Shown piece after piece: positions 47,606-57,296 of a DNA stretch of 64,000 nucleotides (the first letter of the stretch is position 1; each line of letters begins with the position of its first letter). A model generated the notes under the pieces. That model was not told the origin of the DNA. It searched no databases and saw only the letters and a list, made by a program, of their open reading frames with translations. The DNA comes from Falsochrobactrum tianjinense (lineage in GTDB: Bacteria; Pseudomonadota; Alphaproteobacteria; Rhizobiales; Rhizobiaceae): positions 124,001 to 188,000 of the forward strand of contig NZ_JAHRVA010000001.1 in assembly GCF_019100495.1 (NCBI RefSeq), written 5' to 3'. A program made the position numbers and the translations under genes.

Positions 47606-48622
47606 TCAAAACAGCGGCCGCAACTCATCGAGCTTGGCGTTGACCAGCCAGCCATAATAATTTTCCTGCGGCAGAAGCAGTTCTTTGCCTGCCGCTTTTC
47701 GTTTGGCATTCGTATTGGCCAGAATACGCGCGCGTTCTTCCGCTCCACCCGTATTGTAGAGTGTGGCGGTGATGCCGGGATTTCTGGAAATATCGAAATC
47801 GGCGATCCGCCGGTAGGCGGTGATCGACTGCTTGAGGGTCGCTGCGATATAGGGCAGCGTCAGGTCTGGGTCCATGATGGTCCTGTAAACCGCATTGCCG
47901 TTTGCGGCGTCGAGTTTCGGCAGGCCGGAGACGCGATTGACTATATCCGACATCATCAGGGCGGTCAGCGGATTGATCTGGCCCAGACCGAATGTCTGCC
48001 CCGCATAAAAGGGCTGGAAGAACACGGCGCTGAACCGATTATTGGGGTAGGATTTTCCATTGACCGTCTTGCCGCGGAATTTCGAGTTCCAGATATTCTC
48101 GCGGCAGGTCCACAGCGAATAGCTGTCACTGAATTTCTCGCATCGCGCAAATTCCGGGCGGTTCACAAATTCTTCGATCCCTTCGCCATTATAGCGAAAG
48201 CTCACGCCCTGGCTGACATAAGACATCGCCTTGACGTAATAGGTCTGGATACGGTCATAGACATCGACATTATAGGTATGCTCGCCGACAATAGCCCCGA
48301 CAATATGAAGCGGATCGATCCCGTAAGCGCTGGCGGTCGATCTGATTTTCGAGCGTAGCGCAGTGTCCGCTTTCAGCAGATTGTAGATCTTGCGGTATTT
48401 GGCTTCGAAAGTTGTATTCAACTGGCCGGTGCGCCGAGCCGAAGCGCCCGGAACGGCGGGCTGTTCGATATTGCGATTGCCGGGCGGAACCGGGGTCGTC
48501 GCCTGCGCGCTTTGGCAGGCGAGAATGGAAGCAAGCGCCATTCCAGCCAGAGCAGCAGCCGGTCTTGCGGGTACAACTTTGTGAAAACAAAAGCCCGCAA
48601 AGCGGTTCAATCGGCTGGTCAT
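47606..48622 (-). CDS. DUF1402 family exported protein (lysozyme-like)
   Basis: A 338-residue protein with an N-terminal hydrophobic region (about 22-42) consistent with a signal peptide, so it is likely periplasmic. Two segments recall soluble lytic transglycosylases: GAIVGEHTYNVD, with a Glu in the position of the catalytic residue, and GLGQINPLTALMM, like the GxGQI element of the SLT fold. DUF1402 proteins are known only as hypotheticals, so a murein-cleaving role is an inference. It converges on the XRE regulator with no gap and follows hslU after a terminator. Confidence 0.82.
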   Translation of the reverse strand: MTSRLNRFAGFCFHKVVPARPAAALAGMALASILACQSAQATTPVPPGNRNIEQPAVPGASARRTGQLNTTFEAKYRKIYNLLKADTALRSKIRSTASAYGIDPLHIVGAIVGEHTYNVDVYDRIQTYYVKAMSYVSQGVSFRYNGEGIEEFVNRPEFARCEKFSDSYSLWTCRENIWNSKFRGKTVNGKSYPNNRFSAVFFQPFYAGQTFGLGQINPLTALMMSDIVNRVSGLPKLDAANGNAVYRTIMDPDLTLPYIAATLKQSITAYRRIADFDISRNPGITATLYNTGGAEERARILANTNAKRKAAGKELLLPQENYYGWLVNAKLDELRPLF

Positions 48623-48667
48623 TGTGTGGGAGCGGCCTCGATACGGTTCCTAAACTGCCGGGAAAAT

Positions 48668-48702
48668 AAAAAACCCCCTCGATGAAGTCGAGGGGATTTT
48701 TG
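48668..48702 (-). terminator. Terminator after hslU
   Basis: CCCCTCGA / TCGAGGGG stem with a 5-base loop. On the minus strand it is followed by GTTTTTTATTTT, typical of a rho-independent terminator; the plus strand also has a short T-run. Confidence 0.9.
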
Positions 48703-48770
48703 GCTTTTGCGATAATGGCGGCGCAGCCGTGGCTTTCCGGCCACGTTCCGCCTGTTCAATCTCCGCGCGG

Positions 48771-50075
48771 CTATAGGATAAAGCGCGACAGATCGGTGTT
48801 CTTGGCCAGATCGCCGATCGTCTTGCGTACATAATCGCCGTCCACCGTGAAGGCCGAGCCGGATTTGTCGGGCGCATTGTAGGAAATATCATCCAGAACC
48901 CGTTCCATAACCGTCTGCAAGCGGCGCGCACCGATATTTTCGACCGACGAATTCAGATCGACGGCGATATCGGCCAGCGCATCAATGGCGTCGTCGGTGA
49001 TTTCCAGCTTCACCTCTTCGGTCGCCATCAATGCGATATATTGTTTGATGAGGCTCACTTCGGTTTCCGTCAGAATGCGGCGGAAGTCCTCGCGGGTCAG
49101 CGCGTTTAGCTCCACGCGGATCGGCAGGCGGCCCTGCAATTCCGGCAGAAGGTCGGACGGCTTGGAAACATGGAACGCGCCCGAAGCGATGAACAATATG
49201 TGGTCGGTTTTCACCGGGCCATATTTGGTGGCGACCGTGGTCCCTTCAACCAGCGGCAGCAGGTCGCGCTGCACGCCCTCGCGCGATACGCCCGCGCCCA
49301 TTCCGCCTTCGCGTGACGCGATCTTGTCGATCTCGTCGAGGAAGACGATGCCGTCATTTTCGGTCGAACGCAGGGCCTCCTGAATGACCTGCTCCTGGTC
49401 GAGCAGCTTGTCGGATTCGTCATTGATCAGGATGGCATAGGAATCCTTGACCGTGGTCTTGCGCTGCTTGGTGCGCCCGCCCATGGCCTTGCCAAAAATA
49501 TCGCCCAGATTGATCATGCCGACATTCGCGCCCGGCATTCCGGGGATCTCAAAATTCTGGCCGACGCCCGTATCGGCGACTTCGATCTCGATCTCCCTTT
49601 CGTCCAGTTCGCCGTCGCGCAGCTTCTTGCGGAAGCTTTCGCGGGTGGCAGGGCTTGCTGTCTTGCCGACCAGCCCGTCGAGCACGCGTTCCTCGGCATT
49701 GATATGCGCCTTGGCCTTCACCTCTTCGCGCTTTTTCTCGCGCACCAGTCCGATGGCCGCTTCCACCAGATCACGGATGATCTGCTCGACGTCACGCCCG
49801 ACATAGCCGACTTCGGTAAATTTGGTCGCCTCGACCTTGATGAAGGGCGCACCGGCAAGCTTGGCGAGACGGCGCGAAATCTCGGTCTTGCCGACGCCGG
49901 TCGGCCCGATCATCAGAATGTTCTTCGGCATTACTTCTTCGCGCATCTGTCCATCGAGCTGCTGGCGTCGCCAGCGATTGCGCAGGGCGATCGCCACGGC
50001 GCGCTTGGCGTCGTTCTGGCCGATAATGAAGCGATCCAGTTCCGAGACGATTTCCCGGGGAGAAAAATTACTCAT
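48771..50075 (-). CDS. hslU: ATP-dependent protease ATPase subunit HslU
   Basis: HslU unfolds substrates and feeds them into the HslV peptidase. The 434-residue AAA+ protein has Walker A ([15 protein letters not shown], about residues 54-68), the intermediate I domain, Walker B ([16 protein letters not shown]) and the sensor region. It ends with LSRFIL, the type of C-terminus that docks into HslV. The gene follows hslV by 60 bases and ends at a terminator. The pair is usually heat-shock controlled; no sigma-32 site was read with confidence. Confidence 0.97.
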   Translation of the reverse strand: MSNFSPREIVSELDRFIIGQNDAKRAVAIALRNRWRRQQLDGQMREEVMPKNILMIGPTGVGKTEISRRLAKLAGAPFIKVEATKFTEVGYVGRDVEQIIRDLVEAAIGLVREKKREEVKAKAHINAEERVLDGLVGKTASPATRESFRKKLRDGELDEREIEIEVADTGVGQNFEIPGMPGANVGMINLGDIFGKAMGGRTKQRKTTVKDSYAILINDESDKLLDQEQVIQEALRSTENDGIVFLDEIDKIASREGGMGAGVSREGVQRDLLPLVEGTTVATKYGPVKTDHILFIASGAFHVSKPSDLLPELQGRLPIRVELNALTREDFRRILTETEVSLIKQYIALMATEEVKLEITDDAIDALADIAVDLNSSVENIGARRLQTVMERVLDDISYNAPDKSGSAFTVDGDYVRKTIGDLAKNTDLSRFIL

Positions 50076-50135
50076 GATTACAACCTGTTCTGCTGCCTGA
50101 TAAATTGTCGCCGAAGAAAATTGATGGCGGGCGCA

Positions 50136-50690
50136 TCATTCGGTATCGATGCTTTCCACGATGACATTGTGATTGGTATAGATGCAGATATCGGCGGCGA
50201 TCTCCATCGCCTTGCGCGCGATTTCCTCGGCATCCCTGTCCGTGTCGATCAGCGCGCGTGCGGCGGCCAGCGCATAATTGCCGCCCGATCCGATGGCCAT
50301 GACACCATGTTCGGGCTCAAGCACATCGCCGGTGCCGGTCAGCGCCAGCGTGACCTTGTTGTCGGCAACCAGCATCATCGCCTCAAGGCGGCGCAGGTAG
50401 CGGTCGGTACGCCAGTCCTTGGCAAGCTCGACACTGGCGCGCATGAGCTGGTCGGGATATTGCTCCAGCTTGGCCTCAAGCCGTTCAAGCAATGTGAAGG
50501 CGTCGGCGGTGGCACCGGCGAAACCGGCAATGACATTGCCTTTGCCGATACGGCGCACCTTGCGCGCATTGCCCTTCATCACCGTATTGCCGAGCGAGAC
50601 CTGTCCGTCACCGGCGATCACCACCTTGCCGCCCTTACGGACGGTAACGATGGTGGTGCCGTAAATTGTCGTGGGATTATGTTCGATCAT
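50136..50690 (-). CDS. hslV: ATP-dependent protease peptidase subunit HslV
   Basis: HslV is the threonine peptidase of the HslUV complex. The 184-residue product shows a short propeptide and then the [13 protein letters not shown] segment, so the first Thr after Gly is the catalytic residue after processing (near residue 12). [22 protein letters not shown] and [14 protein letters not shown] follow (the actual segment reads [13 protein letters not shown]). It is the first gene of the hslVU operon, with GGAGTGAT just before the ATG. The gap to the autotransporter end contains a small inverted repeat. Confidence 0.97.
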   Translation of the reverse strand: MIEHNPTTIYGTTIVTVRKGGKVVIAGDGQVSLGNTVMKGNARKVRRIGKGNVIAGFAGATADAFTLLERLEAKLEQYPDQLMRASVELAKDWRTDRYLRRLEAMMLVADNKVTLALTGTGDVLEPEHGVMAIGSGGNYALAAARALIDTDRDAEEIARKAMEIAADICIYTNHNVIVESIDTE

Positions 50691-50860
50691 GGATCACTCC
50701 TTTGGCGGCCCAAGCATTCCCGGAAACCTTCCGGCTTCTCCCAAGGCGAATGCATAAGCCCCTTCATGTGGGCGCAATCTTGATGGATCAGCCGCGAAGC
50801 TTACTGAATCAGGTTGCAATCTGATTATTTAAGAACGGACTGCTGAAATGCAAACATGTA

Positions 50861-50887
50861 AAAGGGCAAACGCTGGTTTTAGCGTTC
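50861..50887 (-). terminator. Possible terminator after the autotransporter gene
   Basis: AACGCT / AGCGTT stem with a 6-base loop. On the minus strand it is followed by TGCCCTTTT. It lies about 70 bases beyond the bmaB-like stop, so it could end that transcript, though the stem is short. Confidence 0.45.
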
Positions 50888-50956
50888 ACCCTCTGAGAAA
50901 CCTGGCCTTGGAGACCTGCTTATGCGTCTGGAATCTGAGCTATCGAATCGAGTCCC

Positions 50957-53900
50957 CTACCAACGGACGCGGAGCCCGATATTCCCGCGCAGCGAATAGC
51001 TGTCTCCAATTTTATCCAGTCCGCTTGCGGCAGCAGCTTCGCCGAACAGGGCATATTTTTCATTACGGAAAACATAGCTGCCCCCCATGCCGATCTCTCC
51101 CCAGTTCCGGTCCGTATTGCCGGTTTTGATTTTATCGCCCGAAACAACAATCCATGGCGATTTGCCCAACAGCTCGCTATACAAATTGGCAATGCCATAA
51201 ACTTTGCTGCGAACCGTATAACCCCCAGCATCCTGCCACGCATTGGCATATTCGACCGCAAGACCCGCACGCGCGGTTAAATTATTGTAAGTGTCAAACG
51301 AAACAGCAGCATTATATGGCCCGGCAATGTCGTCGAATGCCGACTGCGACCATGTGAGCTGGGCTTGCGGCGTCAATGACCATATATTGTTCAGGGTTAT
51401 GCGCTGCCCTGCCTCCAGGCTCAGGGCGAAGCCATCACCTTTCGCATTTTCTACCAGAGTTTCGTTTAGTGTACTTGAGGCAAGATCGCTCCTGTTCCAT
51501 GAAACGCGCGCCTGGCCGTCGAGGTAGAAGCCGCTATCGTCGAGCCAGGTAAGCGCTGTACCCAGACTATAGGAGTTCACATCGATATTGCCTGCGCCGA
51601 ATGTTGATGAGATATCCGCTTTGACATGTTCATATTGCAGCCAGACACTGCCGATAAGGACGCTATCGGAAAACTCCCATAGTGGCCTGTCGATACCTGC
51701 GCGCAAGCTCCATCTGTCCGCATCATATTGATTGTCAAACGTGGAATCGTGCAATTGTACACGATTATGTGCGGCCTCAATGCGACCCCATACCAAGCCT
51801 GCATCCGTGAGAAATTCACCACGCATCGGATCGGGAGCCTCTTCCAGCCCGCCCCCTGGACCATCCCCTTGCGCTATGCTTTTGCCGCTTGCATTGTTCC
51901 AGTACCGGTTTCCAATGCGTTGCTGCATGGATGAAAGCGTATTCAGGCCCGTAACAAGTTGACTGTAACCGGCATAAAGCGGAACGCCCGGCTGGTAAAT
52001 ATCCTGAGAGGGTTCACAAGGCGGAACCGGTTGTCCAGGTTCCGGTAGCGGGCAGACCGTCTTGCTCACGTTATTACGCAGATACCAGTTCCCATCAGAT
52101 GGATTGGACGCCTCACCCTTCTCAAGAACGTAGGAATGTGCGCCGGCTATCACGGCCGGGGTGCCTGAAGGTAGTTCATAGTCGCCGATCAGCGTAAAGT
52201 CCGCGTTGGATTGCCCGGCGATAGCGATAACCTCAATCCCCTTTTGGGTGTCGCCGCCATTCCCTTCCATATTCTGAATGACCACATGGCTTGCCCCGCT
52301 GGCATCGCCCATAATTACAAGGCGGTCAGTGGGAGAATTGTCGCCGCCCAGTGCACTTTTGATGTTGATGGTGCTGCCGCTGGCACCATGATAGTTTCCC
52401 GCCAGCGTAAGAGTTCCATATTCGGCCGTGCCTCCAGGGATGATCGCCCCCATATTGAGGACATCATTCGCAAAACCGGAACCGCTCAGAACACCATTCT
52501 CGCCGACGTTAATAGTGCCGTCCAATCTTCCCTGGAGCATGAGCGTGCCGCGATGGATTGTCGTCGTTCCATCAAACTCGTCATTCGTAGCAGTGAAAAT
52601 CGCGGTTCCCGTACCGGTCAGCCGAATATTGCCGTTTCCGCCGAGCAGATTATCAACGGTGAAAATATCCGAGCGATTAAAGGTCAGCACGGCCTCATCC
52701 TCGATTAAGATTGGGCCCTGTACTTTACCGCTGCTACCGCCAATACCGACCTGAAGCGTGCCTTCATCAATCACCGTGAGGCCCTCATAAGAGTTGTCTG
52801 CGGCGAGAACCAGGAGGCCGGGGCCGTCTTTTATTAATCCTCCTTCCCCTTCAATCGACGAATAGATGATGTTGATATTGTCGTCGCTGGTGTCGATGAC
52901 ATTGGCGGTTTCAGCATGATCTACAAGCTTTATCGTGCGGTGCATCTCCAGAACATCGTCGGGATCGAACGCCATAAGCTGGAGTGTTCCGCCATCCAGC
53001 GTCAGAGTTCCGTCGGCGCTGCCGAGGCTCTTGTCATCCATTATTGCGAGAATGCTGTCATGGACGGTCCATGGTGTAAGGCTGTTTGTGCTGCCATGAA
53101 GTTCGAGTATGCCCTCGCCTTCTTTTATGAAGTGGGTAAAGCCTTGATATTGTCGCTGTTCGCCGATCAGGGAAGCATTGAATGTCATATCATATGCGTT
53201 ATCGAAGGCGAGGCGGTTATTATTTCCCTGGGCAATAACAGTCCCGATGATCTGTGAATTATCGAATAAGCGCAGTTCGTTATTGTTTCCTTGAAGTAAA
53301 ATTGCGGTTGCGGAAGCAATCCCGCCTCCGGCTGCAATCATACCTGCATTGAAGACTCGATTGTTATCGCCATTCGCGTGGATTGCGGGGGCGCCAGTCC
53401 CATTGCTCATGTCTCCGTGGAGGCCGCCTTGGATTTGCGACAGGTTCTGCACAAAGCCATCGCTTTGCAGATAGACCCCCGCTCCTCCAGATGAGGGAGC
53501 GGCAGGCCAGCCATTGTCAGCAGCGCCTCCTGCTCCACCATTTCCCCCTGTTATGGTGCCATTATTCGAGAGCGAGGAGCCCGTGGTTAAAATCACGCCC
53601 CAGCCGCCAGCCCCTCCCTGCCCCGGCAGCCCATCCTCGCCCAGACTGGCGCCTCCTGTGCCGCCATCTCCGCCTTTGATGACGCCATTATTGAGCAAGT
53701 AGCCATTATGAACATATGCGCCCGCACCGCCGCTACCGCCATTGCCTCCACCGCCGCTGGTTTGAGTAGCGATATCGTAAAAGCCTGCGCCTCCAGTCCC
53801 GCCGTTTCCGCCGCTTATGGCACCGTCAGGCTTTATGGCCACGAGAATTCTAGGGGTGAATGAACCATTCACGATCAGGCCGGTTCCTCCGCCTCCTCCC

Positions 53901-54295
53901 CCGCCTCCGATGGTTGTGAGCCCCACAAGCGGTCCCGCGTCACTGCCTGGACCGCCATCCTGCCCCTCGCTTATCCCTCCTAGGGTCGTCGAAGTCTGAA
54001 TAAGTTCGTCATATGTACCTCCGGTCCCGCCATCGGAACCTTCTGTTCCTGTGCCGCCTTTTCCTCCTCGACCGCCGACACCCTTATTGCCCTCTTCTCC
54101 GGGTTGGCCGGCAATGCCGTCAACTGTTTTGCCTCCGTCTCCTCCTTTGCCGGCGCCCCATGGCAGGGGTGTCTGGGCATAAGCTTGGAATACCGATGGT
54201 ATTATGGCCGGTGATATGAGAAGACCGGCAAAAGCAACGCCGCACAACAGAACCATTTTTGATGTCTGCATATTTTTAAATAAAAGGATTTTCAT
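50957..54295 (-). CDS. bmaB: Monomeric (type Va) autotransporter, BmaB-like
   Basis: A large surface-protein precursor of 1112 residues. It has an extended signal peptide (about 1-42, ending SVFQAYAQ). A glycine-rich passenger (about 45-330) follows, with repeated GGDGGTGGxG-type runs. A beta-helix region (about 330-730) contains autotransporter-associated repeats such as ALTFNRSDIFTVDNLLGGNGNIRLTG. A C-terminal beta barrel covers about 820-1112, with LVWGRIEAAHNR at its start and the terminal aromatic residue in LRVRW. It is exported by the Sec path and inserted with its barrel in the outer membrane. Brucella Bma proteins are adhesins; I recognise this as the BmaB type by length and glycine-rich passenger. 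The frame is open end to end. An internal ATG at 54271 is an alternative start. Confidence 0.88.
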   Translation of the reverse strand: MKILLFKNMQTSKMVLLCGVAFAGLLISPAIIPSVFQAYAQTPLPWGAGKGGDGGKTVDGIAGQPGEEGNKGVGGRGGKGGTGTEGSDGGTGGTYDELIQTSTTLGGISEGQDGGPGSDAGPLVGLTTIGGGGGGGGTGLIVNGSFTPRILVAIKPDGAISGGNGGTGGAGFYDIATQTSGGGGNGGSGGAGAYVHNGYLLNNGVIKGGDGGTGGASLGEDGLPGQGGAGGWGVILTTGSSLSNNGTITGGNGGAGGAADNGWPAAPSSGGAGVYLQSDGFVQNLSQIQGGLHGDMSNGTGAPAIHANGDNNRVFNAGMIAAGGGIASATAILLQGNNNELRLFDNSQIIGTVIAQGNNNRLAFDNAYDMTFNASLIGEQRQYQGFTHFIKEGEGILELHGSTNSLTPWTVHDSILAIMDDKSLGSADGTLTLDGGTLQLMAFDPDDVLEMHRTIKLVDHAETANVIDTSDDNINIIYSSIEGEGGLIKDGPGLLVLAADNSYEGLTVIDEGTLQVGIGGSSGKVQGPILIEDEAVLTFNRSDIFTVDNLLGGNGNIRLTGTGTAIFTATNDEFDGTTTIHRGTLMLQGRLDGTINVGENGVLSGSGFANDVLNMGAIIPGGTAEYGTLTLAGNYHGASGSTINIKSALGGDNSPTDRLVIMGDASGASHVVIQNMEGNGGDTQKGIEVIAIAGQSNADFTLIGDYELPSGTPAVIAGAHSYVLEKGEASNPSDGNWYLRNNVSKTVCPLPEPGQPVPPCEPSQDIYQPGVPLYAGYSQLVTGLNTLSSMQQRIGNRYWNNASGKSIAQGDGPGGGLEEAPDPMRGEFLTDAGLVWGRIEAAHNRVQLHDSTFDNQYDADRWSLRAGIDRPLWEFSDSVLIGSVWLQYEHVKADISSTFGAGNIDVNSYSLGTALTWLDDSGFYLDGQARVSWNRSDLASSTLNETLVENAKGDGFALSLEAGQRITLNNIWSLTPQAQLTWSQSAFDDIAGPYNAAVSFDTYNNLTARAGLAVEYANAWQDAGGYTVRSKVYGIANLYSELLGKSPWIVVSGDKIKTGNTDRNWGEIGMGGSYVFRNEKYALFGEAAAASGLDKIGDSYSLRGNIGLRVRW

Positions 54296-54639
54296 GAAAT
54301 AGCCCTTGGTAAATTAAGTAAATTTAATAATAAACAGATACGCCAAGCAACTATTACAAATTAAGTGATTCTCTATCGTCACATGTAAAGTAAGTTTTGG
54401 CGAGATAAATTTTACTGTATATTACGATGTCTTGTTAATTTTAATTATATTCCTGATATTTCCGTATTATTGTTAATTTATTTGATTTGTGGAGGCTGCT
54501 TCTAGTCTAGTTGATCAACAGAAAGGGGTCGGCGCGCACATTCTTAAAATTGGTTCCAATTCGCAGAACGATGCTGTAGAACGCCTCAATGTTTGGAGCG
54601 GGCGCAAGCTCGCATGGTGGCTCCTTTAGAGAGAAAGAC
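54296..54639. other. AT-rich intergenic region between bmaB-like gene and hisB
   Basis: A 344-base gap between divergent genes. The first 190 or so bases are strikingly AT-rich with runs of A and T, likely holding the autotransporter promoter and possibly a silencer-type target. The last 140 bases (from about 54500) are of normal composition and lead to hisB. I see no hairpin terminator, leader peptide or attenuator of the histidine type. Confidence 0.5.
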
Positions 54640-55248
54640 ATGATGGCTGAAAACGCCCGCAAGGCGAGCATCGAACGTTCAACCAAGGAAACGAGCATCG
54701 CTGTTTCTGTCGACCTGAACGGCAATGGCAAATTCGACATCACCACAGGCGTCGGCTTCTTCGATCATATGCTCGAACAGCTTTCCCGCCATTCGCTCAT
54801 CGATATGCGCGTGATGGCCAAGGGCGATCTTCATATCGACGATCACCACACGGTCGAGGATACCGGCATTGCGCTCGGCCAGGCCGTTGCGAAGGCGCTG
54901 GGCGAGCGTCGCGGCATCGTGCGCTATGCATCGCTTGATCTGGCCATGGACGACACGCTGACAGGCGCTGCTGTCGATGTTTCGGGCCGGCCTTTCCTGA
55001 TCTGGAACGTGAATTTCTCCGCGCCCAAGATCGGAAATTTCGACACGGAACTGGTGCGCGAATTCTTTCAGGCTTTCGCCATGAATGCGGGCATCACGCT
55101 GCATATCAACAATCGCTATGGTGCGAATAACCACCATATTGCCGAAACGATCTTCAAGGCGGTGGCGCGGGTTCTGCGCGCCGCAATTGAAACCGACCCC
55201 CGCCAGAAAGATGCGATTCCCTCGACCAAGGGTTCTCTCAAGGGGTAA
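54640..55248 (+). CDS. hisB: Imidazoleglycerol-phosphate dehydratase HisB
   Basis: HisB dehydrates imidazoleglycerol phosphate in histidine synthesis. The 202-residue protein has the two signature segments [16 protein letters not shown] and [20 protein letters not shown], with the metal-binding His/Glu residues, and a second half repeating the pattern ([18 protein letters not shown]). The ATG at 54640 (or the adjacent one at 54643) gives the family N-terminus; the longer frame to 54589 does not. It opens the histidine run. It is the monofunctional type, without a phosphatase domain. Confidence 0.96.
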   Translation: MMAENARKASIERSTKETSIAVSVDLNGNGKFDITTGVGFFDHMLEQLSRHSLIDMRVMAKGDLHIDDHHTVEDTGIALGQAVAKALGERRGIVRYASLDLAMDDTLTGAAVDVSGRPFLIWNVNFSAPKIGNFDTELVREFFQAFAMNAGITLHINNRYGANNHHIAETIFKAVARVLRAAIETDPRQKDAIPSTKGSLKG

Positions 55249-55269
55249 GCCTCAGCGAAAGGACACGTC

Positions 55270-55767
55270 ATGGCGCAGTTCGTCGTTCTGGAACCGGCCA
55301 GCGCTGCCAGCAGGGACAGCACTGAAAATACTGTGTTCGTGCGTGACGGATTCTATGTATTGGCGCTGGTCCTTCCGGTTCTCTGGTTGCTGTTGCAACG
55401 TCTGTGGTTTGAAGCGTTTGCCGTTTTCGGCCTGACGATCCTGCTTGGACTTGCCGGCTCCATGCTTGGCATTTCCAATGCGGTTCCCCTCCTCACCCTG
55501 CTATTTTCGTTCTTCGTGGCGGTTGAAGGCGTCAACTGGAAGATTGCGAAACTCAGGCGTCAGGGGTTTACGCAAAAGGCAGTGATTGATGCGGCCAGTC
55601 TGGAAGAAGCGGAAATCCGTTATTTTCACGGGCTTGAAAACCCGGCACCGGCGGCAACGGAACCAGCGCAAACGCCTGCGCCCGGATGGGCGCAACAAGC
55701 CCCGCGTCCCACTTATTCCTCATTTGGCTCGACGATCGGATTTGTCGGCCATCGCGGAGAGAACTGA
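55270..55767 (+). CDS. DUF2628 family small membrane protein
   Basis: A 165-residue protein with two to three hydrophobic segments (about 27-50, 55-68 and 71-92), separated by short loops, then a charged soluble tail rich in Ala/Pro/Gln. I recognise it as the DUF2628 family, often found between hisB and hisH in Rhizobiales; no function is known. The neighbours are all histidine genes and the gaps are small (21 and 2 bases), so it is co-transcribed with them. A role in histidine synthesis is not supported by its sequence. Confidence 0.82.
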   Translation: MAQFVVLEPASAASRDSTENTVFVRDGFYVLALVLPVLWLLLQRLWFEAFAVFGLTILLGLAGSMLGISNAVPLLTLLFSFFVAVEGVNWKIAKLRRQGFTQKAVIDAASLEEAEIRYFHGLENPAPAATEPAQTPAPGWAQQAPRPTYSSFGSTIGFVGHRGEN

Positions 55768-55769
55768 AA

Positions 55770-56420
55770 ATGCGTGTTGCTATTATCGATTATGGCTCCG
55801 GCAATCTTCGTTCCGCCACCAAGGCGTTCGAACGCGCTGCGCATGTGCATGGCATTACCGCGCAGATCGAACTGACGGCTGACGCAGAGCGCGTGGTCAA
55901 CGCCGATCGCGTGGTGCTTCCGGGCGTCGGCGCCTATGCCGATTGTCGGCGCGGCCTTGATGCGGTGCCGGGTATGGTCGATGCGCTCAATGAAGTGGTG
56001 CTGAAAAAGGCCCATCCTTTTCTGGGCATCTGCGTGGGCATGCAGCTCATGTCCGAACGCGGGCTGGAAAAGGAGATCACGCAGGGCCTTGGCTGGATTG
56101 CCGGTGACGTGCGCGAAATGAAGCCATCCGATCCCTCGCTCAAGATTCCGCAAATCGGCTGGAACCGGATTCACGTGAAACATTCGCATCCGATTTTCGA
56201 CGGTATCGACACCGGCGAGAACGGCTTGCATGCCTATTTCGTGCATTCCTATATGCTCGATGCAAAACACGGCGCCGATGTACTGGCCGTTACCGATTAT
56301 GGCGGCACTGTCACCGCCGCCGTCAGTCGCGACAATATGGTGGGCACGCAGTTCCATCCCGAAAAGAGCCAGGTGCTCGGCCTTTCGCTTCTTGCCAATT
56401 TTCTGAAATGGAAGCCCTGA
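55770..56420 (+). CDS. hisH: Imidazole glycerol phosphate synthase subunit HisH
   Basis: HisH is the glutaminase half of IGP synthase, releasing ammonia that passes to HisF. The 216-residue class I amidotransferase has the oxyanion segment PGVGAYADC, the nucleophile Cys in [11 protein letters not shown] and a C-terminal His/Glu pair in TQFHPEKSQ. It starts [15 protein letters not shown] two bases after DUF2628. Four bases separate it from hisA. A degenerate 16-bp parS-like string lies within this gene, which I judge to be chance. Confidence 0.96.
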   Translation: MRVAIIDYGSGNLRSATKAFERAAHVHGITAQIELTADAERVVNADRVVLPGVGAYADCRRGLDAVPGMVDALNEVVLKKAHPFLGICVGMQLMSERGLEKEITQGLGWIAGDVREMKPSDPSLKIPQIGWNRIHVKHSHPIFDGIDTGENGLHAYFVHSYMLDAKHGADVLAVTDYGGTVTAAVSRDNMVGTQFHPEKSQVLGLSLLANFLKWKP

Positions 56421-56424
56421 GAAT

Positions 56425-57156
56425 ATGATACTTTTTCCCGCCATCGATTTGAAAGACGGTCAATGCGTACGCCTCAGGCTTGGCGACATGGATCAGGCTA
56501 CCGTCTATAATGAAGACCCTGCAGCACAGGCAAAAGCCTTTGAGGATCAGGGCTTTGACTGGCTGCATGTGGTCGATCTCAATGGTGCTTTCGCCGGCGA
56601 GAGCGTTAATGGACAGGCTGTTGAAGCCATTTTGAAGGCCACAAAAAATCCGGTGCAGCTTGGCGGGGGAATCCGCACCCTCGACCATATAGAAAGCTGG
56701 CTTAGCAAAGGATTGCGGCGCGTCATTCTGGGTACGGTTGCCGTGCGCGATCCGGCTCTGGTGATCGAAGCCTGCAAGGCATTTCCGGATCAGATCGCTG
56801 TCGGCATTGACGCGAAGGGCGGCAAGGTCGCGGTGGAAGGCTGGGCGGAAGCATCCGAGCTTGGCGTGATCGAGCTTGCGCAGAAATTCGAGGGCGCAGG
56901 CGTTGCCGCCATCATCTATACCGATATCGACCGCGACGGCATTCTGGCGGGTATCAACTGGGAATCGACGCTGGCGCTTGCCAATGCGGTTTCGATTCCG
57001 GTGATCGCATCGGGCGGTCTGGCCTCGATGGATGATATAAGACGCCTCGCCGCTCCCGATGCACACAAGCTGGAAGGCGCGATTTCCGGTCGCGCACTTT
57101 ATGATGGCCGCATCGACCCGGCGCAAGCGCTGGCTATTTTAGGAACCGCAGCATGA
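56425..57156 (+). CDS. hisA: ProFAR isomerase HisA
   Basis: HisA isomerises the 5'-phosphoribosylformimino intermediate (ProFAR) in histidine synthesis. The 243-residue (beta-alpha)8 barrel has [15 protein letters not shown] at its N-terminus, with the catalytic Asp, [14 protein letters not shown] and the second half [12 protein letters not shown] and [11 protein letters not shown]. Its stop TGA overlaps an ATG (ATGA) that opens a short reading frame made of the duplicated hisF start, not the full hisF gene. In the ancestral order that ATG would have been the hisF start. Confidence 0.96.
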   Translation: MILFPAIDLKDGQCVRLRLGDMDQATVYNEDPAAQAKAFEDQGFDWLHVVDLNGAFAGESVNGQAVEAILKATKNPVQLGGGIRTLDHIESWLSKGLRRVILGTVAVRDPALVIEACKAFPDQIAVGIDAKGGKVAVEGWAEASELGVIELAQKFEGAGVAAIIYTDIDRDGILAGINWESTLALANAVSIPVIASGGLASMDDIRRLAAPDAHKLEGAISGRALYDGRIDPAQALAILGTAA

Positions 57157-57296
57157 GCCTGAAAGCAAGAATTATTCCGTGCCTCGACGTCAAGGATGGG
57201 CGTAACCGCCTGCCCGCCGCGAACAGTCCGGCGCAGGCCGGACCGCGAGGACAGGCAAAACTGAAAACCGACACGGAACGGGGGCAGCTATGTTGA
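57153..57296 (+). pseudogene. Truncated duplicate of the hisF 5' end (47-codon reading frame)
   Basis: The frame opens [16 protein letters not shown], repeating the hisF start, then leaves homology after the codon for Arg 17 and continues through unrelated sequence to a stop. The 43 bases at 57160-57202 match 57294-57336 with three substitutions. The frame starts in the hisA stop (ATGA) and its own stop overlaps the hisF start by a few bases, so translation coupling from hisA through it to hisF is still possible. It probably marks an old duplication of about 134 bp; no functional protein is expected. Confidence 0.88.

Noticed and set aside
56167-56182. parS-like string GGATTCACGTGAAACA inside hisH
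   Set aside because: It has two mismatches to the parS consensus, is 23 kb or more from the other sites, and lies in coding sequence where the codons suit the protein. I treat it as chance unless ParB binding is shown.
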